From Alkalicoccobacillus plakortidis (lineage in GTDB: Bacteria > Bacillota > Bacilli > Bacillales > Bacillaceae_D): DNA of 64,000 bases. This document shows positions 10,866 to 19,629 of this stretch, in pieces. Position numbers and translations under genes: made by a program. Each line of letters begins with the position of its first letter. Positions within the stretch are counted from its first letter, which is position 1. The notes under the pieces are model-generated. The model saw nothing but the letters and a program-made list of their open reading frames with translations. It ran no database searches and was not told the DNA's origin. The stretch covers positions 4,388 to 68,387 of the forward strand of contig NZ_JAMQJY010000008.1 of NCBI RefSeq assembly GCF_023703085.1, read 5' to 3'.

Positions 10866-13127
10866 ATGGCGCTTAGTAAATTTAGATCTAAGTTATTATA
10901 TAAATATATTATCTCCTATCTACTAATATTTCTTGTACCCTTTACGGTAATGAGTGTGGTCATCTATTTAAATGCAGTATCAAGCTTGAGAGAAGAAATT
11001 GAGCATTCTAACATCTATAACCTGGAGCAGGTCAGAAATATGACGGATGAGCGGTTGTCTGAGTTAGATACATTATCAGCGCGAATTTCATTTGATGCTC
11101 GCTTAACACCTTATATGGTAAGCCACGGCTACTATAGTGGAGAAGCAACGGACGAGTTAAAAAAGTATAAAGCGAATAGTGCCATTATAGAAGAGTTGTT
11201 TATTTATTATCATAGAAACGAAACATTATATTCTACACATGGATCTTATTCCATTGATGCCCTTTTGCAAAATAGTTATCAAATTGAACAACTGGGAAAA
11301 GAACATTTAATAAATGATTTGCAGACAAAAATGCCTTTGATTCGTGTGGTAAATGATGTAGTGATTAACGAAGAAGTTCATGAGAATCTCATTGTCTATT
11401 TTGTCCCGATCGCACCTAATTCCGAGAACCCACATGGAACTGTCATGTTTTTTATTGAAGAATCCACAATTATCAATATGATAAAAAATATACTGGGTGA
11501 AATTGACGGTAATGTTTATGTCTTTAACGAGGAAGGACAAACCATTGCTTCAACCATTAGCGATGATTCTGTGAAGACAGCAAATTTCGCATCCTTATTA
11601 AATGGACATACTGGAGTAGATACGGTTGAGATAGAAGGGAAAGATTACTCCACCGTTTCGGTTCAGTCTGAAATAAGTGGCTGGAGATTTGTTACTGTTA
11701 TGGACCCTAATCAATTTTTTGGTAAGCTGCTTAATATGCAATTTTTTATTTCATCCTTTTTGGTTGGGTTGTTTATTGTTGGACTAATTCTTGCTATTTT
11801 ATTTGGAAAAAATCAATACAAGCCGATAAAGCATCTATTTAATATTGCAAACAAAGGAAACAAAGCAAACGCGCTTCTAAAAGGTGAAAACGAGCTGGAA
11901 ACGATCGGAAAATCCTTCACTACCTTATATGAAGATCACGAACTCTTAAATGAAACGGTTGATTTGCATCAGCCATTTGCTAAAGAGCAATTTCTTATTA
12001 GGCTGTTAAAAGGGAATTATAGAGATGATCAAGAGATCCGATCCATTATGGAGACCCTAAACATATCCTTTAAAGAAGGAGAGTTTTTTGTAGCAATTGT
12101 TCATTTTGAAACGGGTACATTTTGCGAAGAGAATATCAATGAAAAAGACAATGTGATTCAAATGGTTGCAAACATTGAACTAAATGACGCATCAGCGTAT
12201 GGTGTTGACTTACTATATTCTGATTCTATTGCGATTGTAGTGAGTTTCGCAACAAGTTCATCAGATGATGTGAATGTGTTGAGAGAGGAGATCGTACGAG
12301 CTATTCAGACATTTATGGAGAATTATTTTGTTCATCTCCCAACAATTGGTGTGGGTCTCCCATACAACAATATTACAAAAATTAATCGATCCTATATCGA
12401 GGCACTTGCTACTGTAGAATATACATTCTCAAAACCTCAAGGCAGTGTTATTTACTTCGAAGATATTGGAACAGAATCAAAGCATTTACTAGGGTACCTG
12501 AAGGAAGAGCAGATTAAATACGTGCAAAGCTTAAAGCAAGGCGATAACATCGTTGCCACTGAAATGTTAACTGATATGTTTAGTGCGTTAGAAAAGAAAG
12601 AGCTCTCTATCAATGAAATGAAGTGTATTTGTTTTGATATTATTAACACCACACTAAAAACGGTTTCAGAATTAGGTTTTAATAAACATGTTACGAATCT
12701 TAATAGTTTGATTGATTTTGAATCCATTAACCAGTTACATAAACAACTAAATCATTTGGTTGAGGTCATTTGTAATGAAGTAGAAATTAAAAAAGACAGT
12801 CATAACGTAAAATTAAGGGAAGATGTTTTAACATTTATACAAAGAAATTATAAAATGTACGAAATTTCGTTAGATTATGTTGCTCAGGAGTTTTTCCTAT
12901 CAGTATCTTACCTTAGTCGATTTATTAAAGAGCAAACTGGTGTAACCTTTACCCAGTTTATTCAAGACTTACGTATACAATATGTTAAAAATCAGTTAAC
13001 GGGCACAGATGAACCTATTAAGGATATTGTGGTTCAAGTTGGCTATAAGGATGTCGCCAATTTCATTCGTAAGTTTAAGAAAATTGAAGGAGTTACACCT
13101 GGACAGTACCGTAAGCTCCATAGATGA
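10866..13127 (+). CDS. Membrane-anchored AraC-family regulator with extracellular sensor (YesN/YtdP-like)
   Basis: One-component regulator of 753 residues. A transmembrane segment (about residues 12-34) and a second one (about 290-312) flank a Cache-like extracellular sensor, followed by a short HAMP-like linker. The C-terminal 100 residues hold two helix-turn-helix units of AraC type (LDYVAQEFFLSVSYLSRFIK and the DIVVQVGYKDVANFIRKFK block). Such proteins usually sit beside LplB/LplC/LipO importers and sense the sugar outside the cell. It lies mid-locus, between GH3 and GH125, and is the obvious candidate for locus control. It is bounded by hairpins at 10621 and 13183, so it is likely transcribed separately. 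Confidence 0.85.
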   Translation: MALSKFRSKLLYKYIISYLLIFLVPFTVMSVVIYLNAVSSLREEIEHSNIYNLEQVRNMTDERLSELDTLSARISFDARLTPYMVSHGYYSGEATDELKKYKANSAIIEELFIYYHRNETLYSTHGSYSIDALLQNSYQIEQLGKEHLINDLQTKMPLIRVVNDVVINEEVHENLIVYFVPIAPNSENPHGTVMFFIEESTIINMIKNILGEIDGNVYVFNEEGQTIASTISDDSVKTANFASLLNGHTGVDTVEIEGKDYSTVSVQSEISGWRFVTVMDPNQFFGKLLNMQFFISSFLVGLFIVGLILAILFGKNQYKPIKHLFNIANKGNKANALLKGENELETIGKSFTTLYEDHELLNETVDLHQPFAKEQFLIRLLKGNYRDDQEIRSIMETLNISFKEGEFFVAIVHFETGTFCEENINEKDNVIQMVANIELNDASAYGVDLLYSDSIAIVVSFATSSSDDVNVLREEIVRAIQTFMENYFVHLPTIGVGLPYNNITKINRSYIEALATVEYTFSKPQGSVIYFEDIGTESKHLLGYLKEEQIKYVQSLKQGDNIVATEMLTDMFSALEKKELSINEMKCICFDIINTTLKTVSELGFNKHVTNLNSLIDFESINQLHKQLNHLVEVICNEVEIKKDSHNVKLREDVLTFIQRNYKMYEISLDYVAQEFFLSVSYLSRFIKEQTGVTFTQFIQDLRIQYVKNQLTGTDEPIKDIVVQVGYKDVANFIRKFKKIEGVTPGQYRKLHR

Positions 13128-13182
13128 GGCTGTGTACACAAACAGAATGACAAGTACATAACGAGAGAGTGAGCCTGTAGAG

Positions 13183-13215
13183 ATCCGAACGTTAAGAATA
13201 ATGTTCGGATTTTTT
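13183..13215 (+). terminator. Rho-independent terminator
   Basis: Perfect 8-base arms ATCCGAAC (13183-13190) and GTTCGGAT (13203-13210) with a 12-base loop and a TTTTTA tail, ending the AraC regulator transcript. The gap from here to 13448 contains only a cre-like dyad. Confidence 0.75.
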
Positions 13216-13408
13216 ATGCCTTTTATCAAAAAAATGGGCAGTTACCATTCAAAACTGAAATGACGATGGAAAACATATAAAAGGCGAAATGACATACTTT
13301 CATCCGTAAACCATACGACTTTGCTGAAAAATAACAGAACGTTTGGATGATTCTGGCTATGTATTAGACATGCTACATATTGATCATACATTAAAAACTA
13401 TTTAGTAT

Positions 13409-13422
13409 TGTAAGCAGTTACA
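13409..13422 (+). promoter_or_regulatory. cre-like operator upstream of GH125
   Basis: TGTAAGCAGTTACA is a dyad (TGTAA/TTACA) resembling the catabolite responsive element bound by CcpA, with two differences at the centre. It lies 27 bases before the GH125 start, where carbon catabolite control would be expected. Tentative. Confidence 0.35.
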
Positions 13423-13448
13423 TTAAATTTCGAACTAAGGGTGTGAGA

Positions 13449-14786
13449 ATGATGAAGATGCCATTACCTGATTCCATGGTTTCCTTAATTGAAGAAGTGA
13501 AAAGTCTATTTCCGGATGATCCGAAAACTCAGAGAATGTTTGAAAAGTGTTTTTCAAACACGTATGAAACAACTATTCGTTCTCAAAAGGATGGGACAAC
13601 ATTTGTCATTACAGGTGATATACCTGCTATGTGGTTAAGAGATTCAACAGCCCAAGTACGTCCATATTTGTTACTGGCAGAAGTAGATACAAATATGGCG
13701 GATCTAATTGAAGGGGTAATAGCCAAACAGATATCCTATATTAATCACGACCCTTATGCGAATGCATTTAATGAGGAGAGTAATGGCAATCGATATCATA
13801 ATGATAAAACCGATATGACTGCTCTTATGTGGGAGAGAAAATATGAAATTGATTCGTTATGCTATCCCATACAGTTAGCATATCTGTTCTGGAAATCAAC
13901 TGGTAGGACCTCTCATTTTAATAAATCATTTCATCAAGCCGTAGAAAGCATACTTAATGTCTGGAAAATAGAACAGAATCATAGTGAACATTCAGATTAT
14001 CATTTTGAGAGAGACGGATGCCCGCCCCAAGATACATTATCACATGAAGGGAAAGGTGCTCCAGTTACTTATACAGGTATGACGTGGAGTGGTTTTCGCC
14101 CAAGTGATGATGCTTGTCAATACGGCTATCTCATTCCATCTAATATGTTTGCGGTTGTTTGTTTGCGTCAGCTTGCAGAAATTGCCCAGCAGGTACTTGG
14201 AGATGACGAGCTTACACATACAGCACTTCATTTAGCTGACGAAATAAATCAAGGCATTCAAACCTATGGAAAAGTCGATCATCCTAAATTTGGAACCATT
14301 TATGCCTACGAAACAGACGGTCTTGGAAACTACAACTTAATGGATGATGCCAACGTTCCTAGTCTGCTTTCGTTGCCATACCTAGGATACTGCGAGATAG
14401 ACGATCCAACGTACTTAAATACAAGAGCTTTTATTTTAAGTAAGGATAATCCTTACTATTTTGAGGGAACTGCAGCCAAAGGAATTGGAAGTCCTCATAC
14501 ACCAGAGAACTATATATGGCACATTGCACTAGCTATTCAAGGGATGACCGCTTCTAATCTTGAGGAAAGAGATGAGATTCTTTCGCTTTTTAAACAAACA
14601 GATGCAAATCAACATTTGATGCATGAGGGTTTTGACGTAAACAACCCGGAACAATATACCAGACCATGGTTTTCATGGGCAAATTCTATGTTTAGTGAGT
14701 TCTTACTTTATTATTGCCAGTATAGTGTTAAGGGAAGTCCTTTCTATAAGAAGTTAAACCTAGAAAAAAATATTAATAAGAGGTGA
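13449..14786 (+). CDS. Exo-alpha-1,6-mannosidase, GH125
   Basis: Metal-independent exo-alpha-1,6-mannosidase family (GH125, formerly DUF1237); an inverting (alpha/alpha)6 enzyme that trims the alpha-1,6 arm of high-mannose N-glycans. Diagnostic block GDIPAMWLRDSTAQVRPYLLLA (near residues 56-77) plus MTWSGFRPSDDACQYGYLIPSN (near 214) and the ENYIWHIALAIQGM block near 355. Full family length, no signal peptide. ATG 13449 follows AAGGGTG at 13437; ATG 13452 is also possible and differs by one residue. It begins the second run of tightly spaced genes, ending about 20.9 kb. Confidence 0.9.
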   Translation: MMKMPLPDSMVSLIEEVKSLFPDDPKTQRMFEKCFSNTYETTIRSQKDGTTFVITGDIPAMWLRDSTAQVRPYLLLAEVDTNMADLIEGVIAKQISYINHDPYANAFNEESNGNRYHNDKTDMTALMWERKYEIDSLCYPIQLAYLFWKSTGRTSHFNKSFHQAVESILNVWKIEQNHSEHSDYHFERDGCPPQDTLSHEGKGAPVTYTGMTWSGFRPSDDACQYGYLIPSNMFAVVCLRQLAEIAQQVLGDDELTHTALHLADEINQGIQTYGKVDHPKFGTIYAYETDGLGNYNLMDDANVPSLLSLPYLGYCEIDDPTYLNTRAFILSKDNPYYFEGTAAKGIGSPHTPENYIWHIALAIQGMTASNLEERDEILSLFKQTDANQHLMHEGFDVNNPEQYTRPWFSWANSMFSEFLLYYCQYSVKGSPFYKKLNLEKNINKR

Positions 14787-14792
14787 AGAGAA

Positions 14793-15665
14793 ATGAAGGT
14801 AGGGTTAAGCACATATAGTTTATTAGAGGCGATTGAAGCAGGAGAGATGACAATTCTAGACGTTTTCCAATGGGTCGCTGATCATGGTGGTGAGCATGTT
14901 GAACTTGTTCCTTATGGTTTTAGTCTTGTAGATGATATAGAACTTGCAACTTCGGTAAAGGAGAAAGCTGCAGAACTTGGCTTGGAGATTTCGAATTATT
15001 CGATGCCTGCAAATTTTGTTCAAGCCACTGAAGCAGAATTTGAGGAAGAGGTTGCTCGAATAAAGAAGCATGTTGATCTACTAGATCATATGAATATTCG
15101 ACACTTGAGGCATGATGTGACGGCATTTACTCTACCTCCAGAAAAAAGAACGATCGAATACTTTGAAAATGCTCTCCCTCAAATGGTAGAAGGTAGCCGA
15201 CGTATCGCTGATTACGCAGCTCAATTTGCGATCACGACAACAATCGAAAATCATGGTATGGCTGTTCAGCATAGCGATAGAGTTCAACGTGTCCTGCAAG
15301 CAGTGGATCGTCCTAATTTCAAAACGACGTTGGATGTCGGGAATTTCCTTTGTGTGGATGAGGATCCTATCGTAGGAGTAAGTAAAAATCTTCCTTATGC
15401 CTCCCTCATTCATGTCAAAGATTTTTATATTCGACCAAGCAATGAGCACCCTGGTGAAGGAAAGTGGTTTGAATCAGCAAATGGTAATTTCTTAAGAGGC
15501 TCGATATTTGGTCAAGGTGATGTGAACACAAGAGAGATTATTAAACGAGTTAAACAATCAGGATATGATGGATACCTCACTCTAGAGTTTGAGGGGATGG
15601 AAGAATGTAGAATGGGAAGTCGAATTGGACTTGAAAATGTAAAGAGGCTTTGGGAAGAGGCGTAA
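14793..15665 (+). CDS. Sugar phosphate isomerase/epimerase-like TIM barrel (copy 1)
   Basis: AP-endonuclease-2/xylose-isomerase-like TIM barrel of 290 residues. Metal-ligand positions of the family are visible: Glu in TTIENHG (about residue 150), Asp in TTLDVGNF (about 182), His in IHVKDFY (about 208) and Glu in LTLEFEG (about 265). It sits 6 bases after GH125. A close paralogue lies at 17646, with many identical blocks (GGEHVE, RRIADYA, FLCVDEDP, VKDFY). Family members epimerise sugars or act on keto-sugars made by Gfo/Idh oxidoreductases, which are encoded next door. Substrate unknown. Confidence 0.82.
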   Translation: MKVGLSTYSLLEAIEAGEMTILDVFQWVADHGGEHVELVPYGFSLVDDIELATSVKEKAAELGLEISNYSMPANFVQATEAEFEEEVARIKKHVDLLDHMNIRHLRHDVTAFTLPPEKRTIEYFENALPQMVEGSRRIADYAAQFAITTTIENHGMAVQHSDRVQRVLQAVDRPNFKTTLDVGNFLCVDEDPIVGVSKNLPYASLIHVKDFYIRPSNEHPGEGKWFESANGNFLRGSIFGQGDVNTREIIKRVKQSGYDGYLTLEFEGMEECRMGSRIGLENVKRLWEEA

Positions 15666-15682
15666 GCTAAAGAATGTTGCAG

Positions 15683-15694
15683 GTAACATGTTAC
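15683..15694. repeat. 12-base perfect palindrome GTAACATGTTAC
   Basis: A perfect dyad in the short gap before the Gfo/Idh-like gene. A related palindrome (AGTAACATATGTTACT) lies at 25468-25483. Either could be a regulator site or a small hairpin; no factor is assigned. Confidence 0.4.
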
Positions 15695-15719
15695 GTATAT
15701 AAAAAAGAGGTGAATAGCT

Positions 15720-16653
15720 CTGATTAATCTAGCGATCGTCGGAAGTGAACATGAAGTGAACTCTCAACTTCAATCTTGGTCAAAGATAAAAGATGTTCAA
15801 ATTTCAGCTGTGGTATCTATATCTGAACAGGTTAGTGAAACCACCTTAAGGGAACAACTTTCAGATTTACTCTTAAAGGATATTGATGCCATTGAATTGT
15901 GTGTTCCAGTTGCTAAAAAGAAAGACATGATCCGCCAGTTGTACAAAAGTGAATTATACATTATAACGAATTCTCCCTTAGCTGAAACGAGTAAAGATGC
16001 AGCGGCAATCATTCAAGAGTGTAAGGATCAAAATGTAAGACTCATTAGTCGAAATAGATTGTATTTCTCACAAGAATATATACATGCAAAAAACGAGTTT
16101 TTAAGTGGCACGCTTGGAAAATCGGGAGTCAATCGACTGTCTGTAAAGACACCACATCCTGGAGTAAATCAAGATATCTTCTTAACCATGGGTGTTTTTC
16201 AATTCGAGTGGTTAGTGCAAACGTTTGGAAGAGTTAAGAGGGTGATGGCGAAGCATGTTTTGAGTAAGCATCAAGATAAACCTCTTGTAGAATATAGCCT
16301 AATTTCATTAAGAATGGAAAACAATTCATTTATCCATATGGAGTTAAGCTTGGGGCGGAAATGATGAGATTTATAGATTTGAATTAGCCGGAGAGAAAGG
16401 TATGCTCACATACAATAGTAGTGACTCAATCCCTATCCAAATTAAGGCATTAAAAAGCGAAAAAGAAGTGCCGTCGATTTCTAGTCGATCAAACCAAAAA
16501 GAGATGGAGTCTATTGTTCTTTTAATCCGTGAGGGGAATCTTCCACCCGTTTTAGAAGAAGAACGTATTCATGCAATAACTATAGCAGAGGCCGCAAAGA
16601 AATCTGTGTTAACGGGTATGCCCATTCAATTGAAAGAAGGTGACAAAGAGTGA
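15720..16653 (+). CDS. Gfo/Idh/MocA-like protein lacking cofactor motifs (frame broken once)
   Basis: Divergent Gfo/Idh/MocA relative. The N-terminal region (INLAIVGSEHEVNS) has no GxGxxG, and the position of the catalytic EKP motif reads NSP (ITNSPLAET), so dehydrogenase activity is doubtful. The C-terminal part keeps family traits (LPPVLEEERIHAITIAEAAKKS). After the in-frame stop at 15711 the only upstream initiator is CTG 15720, seven bases after GAGGTG; the first GTG (15756) is internal. The frame breaks at 16348-16353 (GCTTGG): dropping a T gives ELSWGGNDEIYRFELAGEKG. The stop overlaps the next gene's GTG. May be a non-catalytic partner of the neighbouring oxidoreductase. Confidence 0.65.
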
Positions 16654-17643
16654 AGGTAGGAATAATTAGCTTTGCACACATGCATGCACACAGTTATGCA
16701 TCAGCTTTAAACAAACACAATGAAGCTGAACTTACATGCATTTGGGATGCGGATGTTAAAAAAGGTGAAAACCTAGCTACTCAATATAATACGCACTTTT
16801 ACTCCTCGTTGGATGCCATGTTAGAGACAGATATTCAGGCAGTGATTGTCTGTTCAGAGAATGTAAATCATCGGGATCATGTTTTGAAAGCAGCCAGCTA
16901 CAATAAGCATATTTTATGTGAGAAGCCAATTGCGACAGAAATGAATGACGCCGTTGAGATGATTGAAGCATGTAAAAAACAGAACGTTATTCTGCAGGTC
17001 GCTTACCCAGTCCGATTTGCCTCTCCCATTCAACATGTAAATGACATCATTAAAGCCGGAGAACTTGGAGAAGTATTAGCAGTTAATGCAACGAATCATG
17101 GTCAAATGCCAGGCGGCTTGTTTATTGATAAAGCATTATCTGGTGGTGGTTCAGCGACAGATCACATTGTTCACATAATGGATCTACTAAGATGGATGTT
17201 AAAGGACGAAGTCAAATCGGTGTATGCTGAATTTGACACCCGCTTTTACGACATTGAAGTAGAAGATTGCGGTCTCGTCCTACTTGAAATGGAGTCTGGT
17301 GTTATTGTGTCTATAGATCCAAGCTTGGTCAAGACCTAAAACGTTTCCCACCTGGGGAGATGTGACATTAGAAATTGTCGGAACGGATGGGGTGCTATCC
17401 GTAGATGCGTTGAAGGAACACTCAATTCTATACAATGATGCAAGTAATAAAATAGAACATAAGCCATGGTCAGAAGACATGGATGAAAAACTAGTTGAAG
17501 ATTTTATTAGCTGTATAAAAGAAGGTCGCGCTCCATTTATTAGTGGGCAAGATGGATTAAGGACGTTAGAGGTTGTCAAAGCCGCATACGAAGCGGACAA
17601 CGATAAACGCCCCATTACTCTTAAGCGACATGAAGGGGTGTAG
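16650..17643 (+). CDS. Gfo/Idh/MocA family oxidoreductase (frame broken once)
   Basis: NAD(P)-dependent sugar oxidoreductase of about 330 residues. GTG 16650 overlaps the previous stop. The nucleotide-binding loop is atypical (ISFAHMHAHSY), as in some members of the family, but the catalytic EKP motif is present (LCEKPIATEM) and the metal/substrate block SGGGSATDHIVHIMDL follows. The frame breaks at 17323-17328 (GCTTGG); removing one T reads SIDPSWSRPKTFPTWGDVTLEIVG, the standard sequence. It sits between the two isomerase-like genes and is followed by the second after 2 bases, so a joint pathway is likely. Confidence 0.82.
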
Positions 17644-17645
17644 GC

Positions 17646-18512
17646 ATGAAACTAGGAATGAGCTCTTACAGTTTAGTGGGAGCGATTAACTCGGGTGAAA
17701 TGTCGATTTTAGATGTTCTACAGTGGACAGCAGACAATGGAGGAGAACATGTAGAAATTGTACCTATTGGCTATTCGTTAACAGATCAGCCCAATTTAGT
17801 AGAAATGATTGTTTCAAAAGCCGCTCATTTAAATATTGAACTGTCTAACTATGCAATAGGAGCAGATCTTATAAAAGGAGACAGGCAGGACTTTGAGAAT
17901 GAAATAGAACGAATGAAACGAGAAGTGGACATTGCGAGCGTCCTTGGTGTGAAACGAATGAGACATGATGTTTCTTTTAGACCACCAGCAGAAGCAACCA
18001 TTGAACAATTTGAAGAAGATTTACCTAGGTTAATAGAGGGCTGTCAAAGGATTGCAGATTATGCATTACAGTTTGATATTACTACCAGCATAGAGAATCA
18101 TGGCTATTATGTTCAAGCTAGTGATCGGATAAGACGTCTTATTCACCATGTAGACCGTTCAAATTTTAAAACAACACTGGATACAGGTAACTTCTTATGT
18201 GTGGATGAGGATCCTTTAGCTGCCGTGAAGAATAATATTCACTTAGCTTCAATGGTTCATGTAAAAGATTTTTATCTTCGTCGGGCTTCTTCTTACGATC
18301 CGGGAGAAGGATGGTTTAGGTCAACAGCAGGAAATTACCTGAGGGGTGCTATTACCGGGCATGGAGATATTCCCTTACAAGATATTCTCTCAGTCATTAA
18401 AGAATCTGGCTATGATGACTATATTTCCATAGAGTTTGAAGGAATAGAAGAATGCAAAAAAGCGGCGGGTATCTCAATGGATAATGTCCGAAGAGTGTGG
18501 GACGCGCTGTAA
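17646..18512 (+). CDS. Sugar phosphate isomerase/epimerase-like TIM barrel (copy 2)
   Basis: Paralogue of the protein at 14793, 288 residues, same layout and the same E-D-H-E metal ligand pattern (TSIENHG, TTLDTGNF, VHVKDFY, ISIEFEG). It differs mainly in surface loops and in the stretch around residues 55-75. GGGGTGTAGGC supplies the ribosome site just before ATG 17646. The pairing of each isomerase with a Gfo/Idh neighbour suggests duplication of a two-gene module with changed specificity. Confidence 0.82.
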   Translation: MKLGMSSYSLVGAINSGEMSILDVLQWTADNGGEHVEIVPIGYSLTDQPNLVEMIVSKAAHLNIELSNYAIGADLIKGDRQDFENEIERMKREVDIASVLGVKRMRHDVSFRPPAEATIEQFEEDLPRLIEGCQRIADYALQFDITTSIENHGYYVQASDRIRRLIHHVDRSNFKTTLDTGNFLCVDEDPLAAVKNNIHLASMVHVKDFYLRRASSYDPGEGWFRSTAGNYLRGAITGHGDIPLQDILSVIKESGYDDYISIEFEGIEECKKAAGISMDNVRRVWDAL

Positions 18513-18541
18513 AAAAATCAGTAGAAGGGGTGTTACATAAA

Positions 18542-19603
18542 ATGAATCCAGTCAAAATAGGTGTAATTGGAGCAGGATCCATTTCCGAGATGCATTTTGA
18601 TTCTTATAAGAATAATAGCGACGTTGAAATATATGCGGTTTGTGATCTTAACATCAATAGAGCGGAAGAAAAAGCTATAAAATACGGAGCAAATAAGTTC
18701 TACTCAGATTATCAAGAGTTACTAGCGTTAGATGAAATTGATGCTGTTAGTATTTGTACGTGGAACGATTCTCACGCTGAAATATCGATTGCTGCCATGC
18801 GAGCTGGCAAGCATGTATTAGTAGAAAAGCCTCTATGTAAAACAGTTAAAGAGGCAGAGGAAATGCAAAAAGCCGTAAATGAAAGTGAGAGTAAGATCCT
18901 CCAAGTAGGCTTTGTTCGCCGCTTTGCTACGAATACACAAGTGTTAAAGAAATTTATAGATTCTGGTGATTTAGGTGAGATTTATTACGCAAAAGCATCT
19001 TGTTTACGTGTACTAGGAAATCCGGGCGGATGGTTTGCAGATAAGGAACGCTCTGGTGGGGGACCGCTTATTGATTTAGGGGTTCATGTTATTGATTTAT
19101 GCTGGTATCTAATGGGTAAGCCCAAAGTTGTATCGGTAACTGGAAATACGTATCACAAATTGGGGAACAGAGCGAACATCGAACATAAGTCATATTACAA
19201 AGCAGCAGACTATGATTCTAGTAAAAACAGTGTAGAGGATTTATCTAATGCACTCATTCGCTTTGATAATGGTGCTTCTTTATTGGTGGATGTGAGTTTT
19301 ACCTTACACGCTCAAAAAGAGGTAATGGAAGTAAATCTTTTTGGGGAAAAAGGTGGAGCGACTATTGAACCTAAGTTAGAGATCATGACAGAGAGACATG
19401 ATACGATTCTAAACTCAACGCCACAAATTGATACACTTACTTTTGATTTTGTTAAAGGATTTCAAAATGAGATTAATCACTTTGTTGAATGTGTTCAAGG
19501 AAAAGCAAAAACAATTAGTCCTGTAGAAGATGGCGTTGAAATCATGAAGATTTTGACTGCTATTTATGAATCAAGTGAAACAGGATCTGAGGTTACATTT
19601 TAA
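18542..19603 (+). CDS. Gfo/Idh/MocA family oxidoreductase
   Basis: The most canonical of the three: Rossmann loop GVIGAGSISEMH at the start, EKP motif (VEKPLCKTVKEAEEM) near residue 98, and GGGPLIDLGVHVIDLCWYLMG near residue 180 carrying the conserved Asp and His. 353 residues, a usual length. ATG 18542 is preferred over the GTG-type starts further upstream because GAAGGGGTG (18524-18532) precedes it at proper spacing. Converts a sugar or cyclitol hydroxyl to a ketone using NAD(P); substrate not predictable, probably a product of the glycan breakdown in this locus. Confidence 0.87.
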   Translation: MNPVKIGVIGAGSISEMHFDSYKNNSDVEIYAVCDLNINRAEEKAIKYGANKFYSDYQELLALDEIDAVSICTWNDSHAEISIAAMRAGKHVLVEKPLCKTVKEAEEMQKAVNESESKILQVGFVRRFATNTQVLKKFIDSGDLGEIYYAKASCLRVLGNPGGWFADKERSGGGPLIDLGVHVIDLCWYLMGKPKVVSVTGNTYHKLGNRANIEHKSYYKAADYDSSKNSVEDLSNALIRFDNGASLLVDVSFTLHAQKEVMEVNLFGEKGGATIEPKLEIMTERHDTILNSTPQIDTLTFDFVKGFQNEINHFVECVQGKAKTISPVEDGVEIMKILTAIYESSETGSEVTF

Positions 19604-19629
19604 GTAAAGCCTAACAATAGGAGGACAAA

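Noticed and set aside
14980..14985. GCTTGG in the first isomerase gene
   Set aside because: The frame is intact across it (ELGLEIS) and the paralogue aligns, so this copy is genuine.
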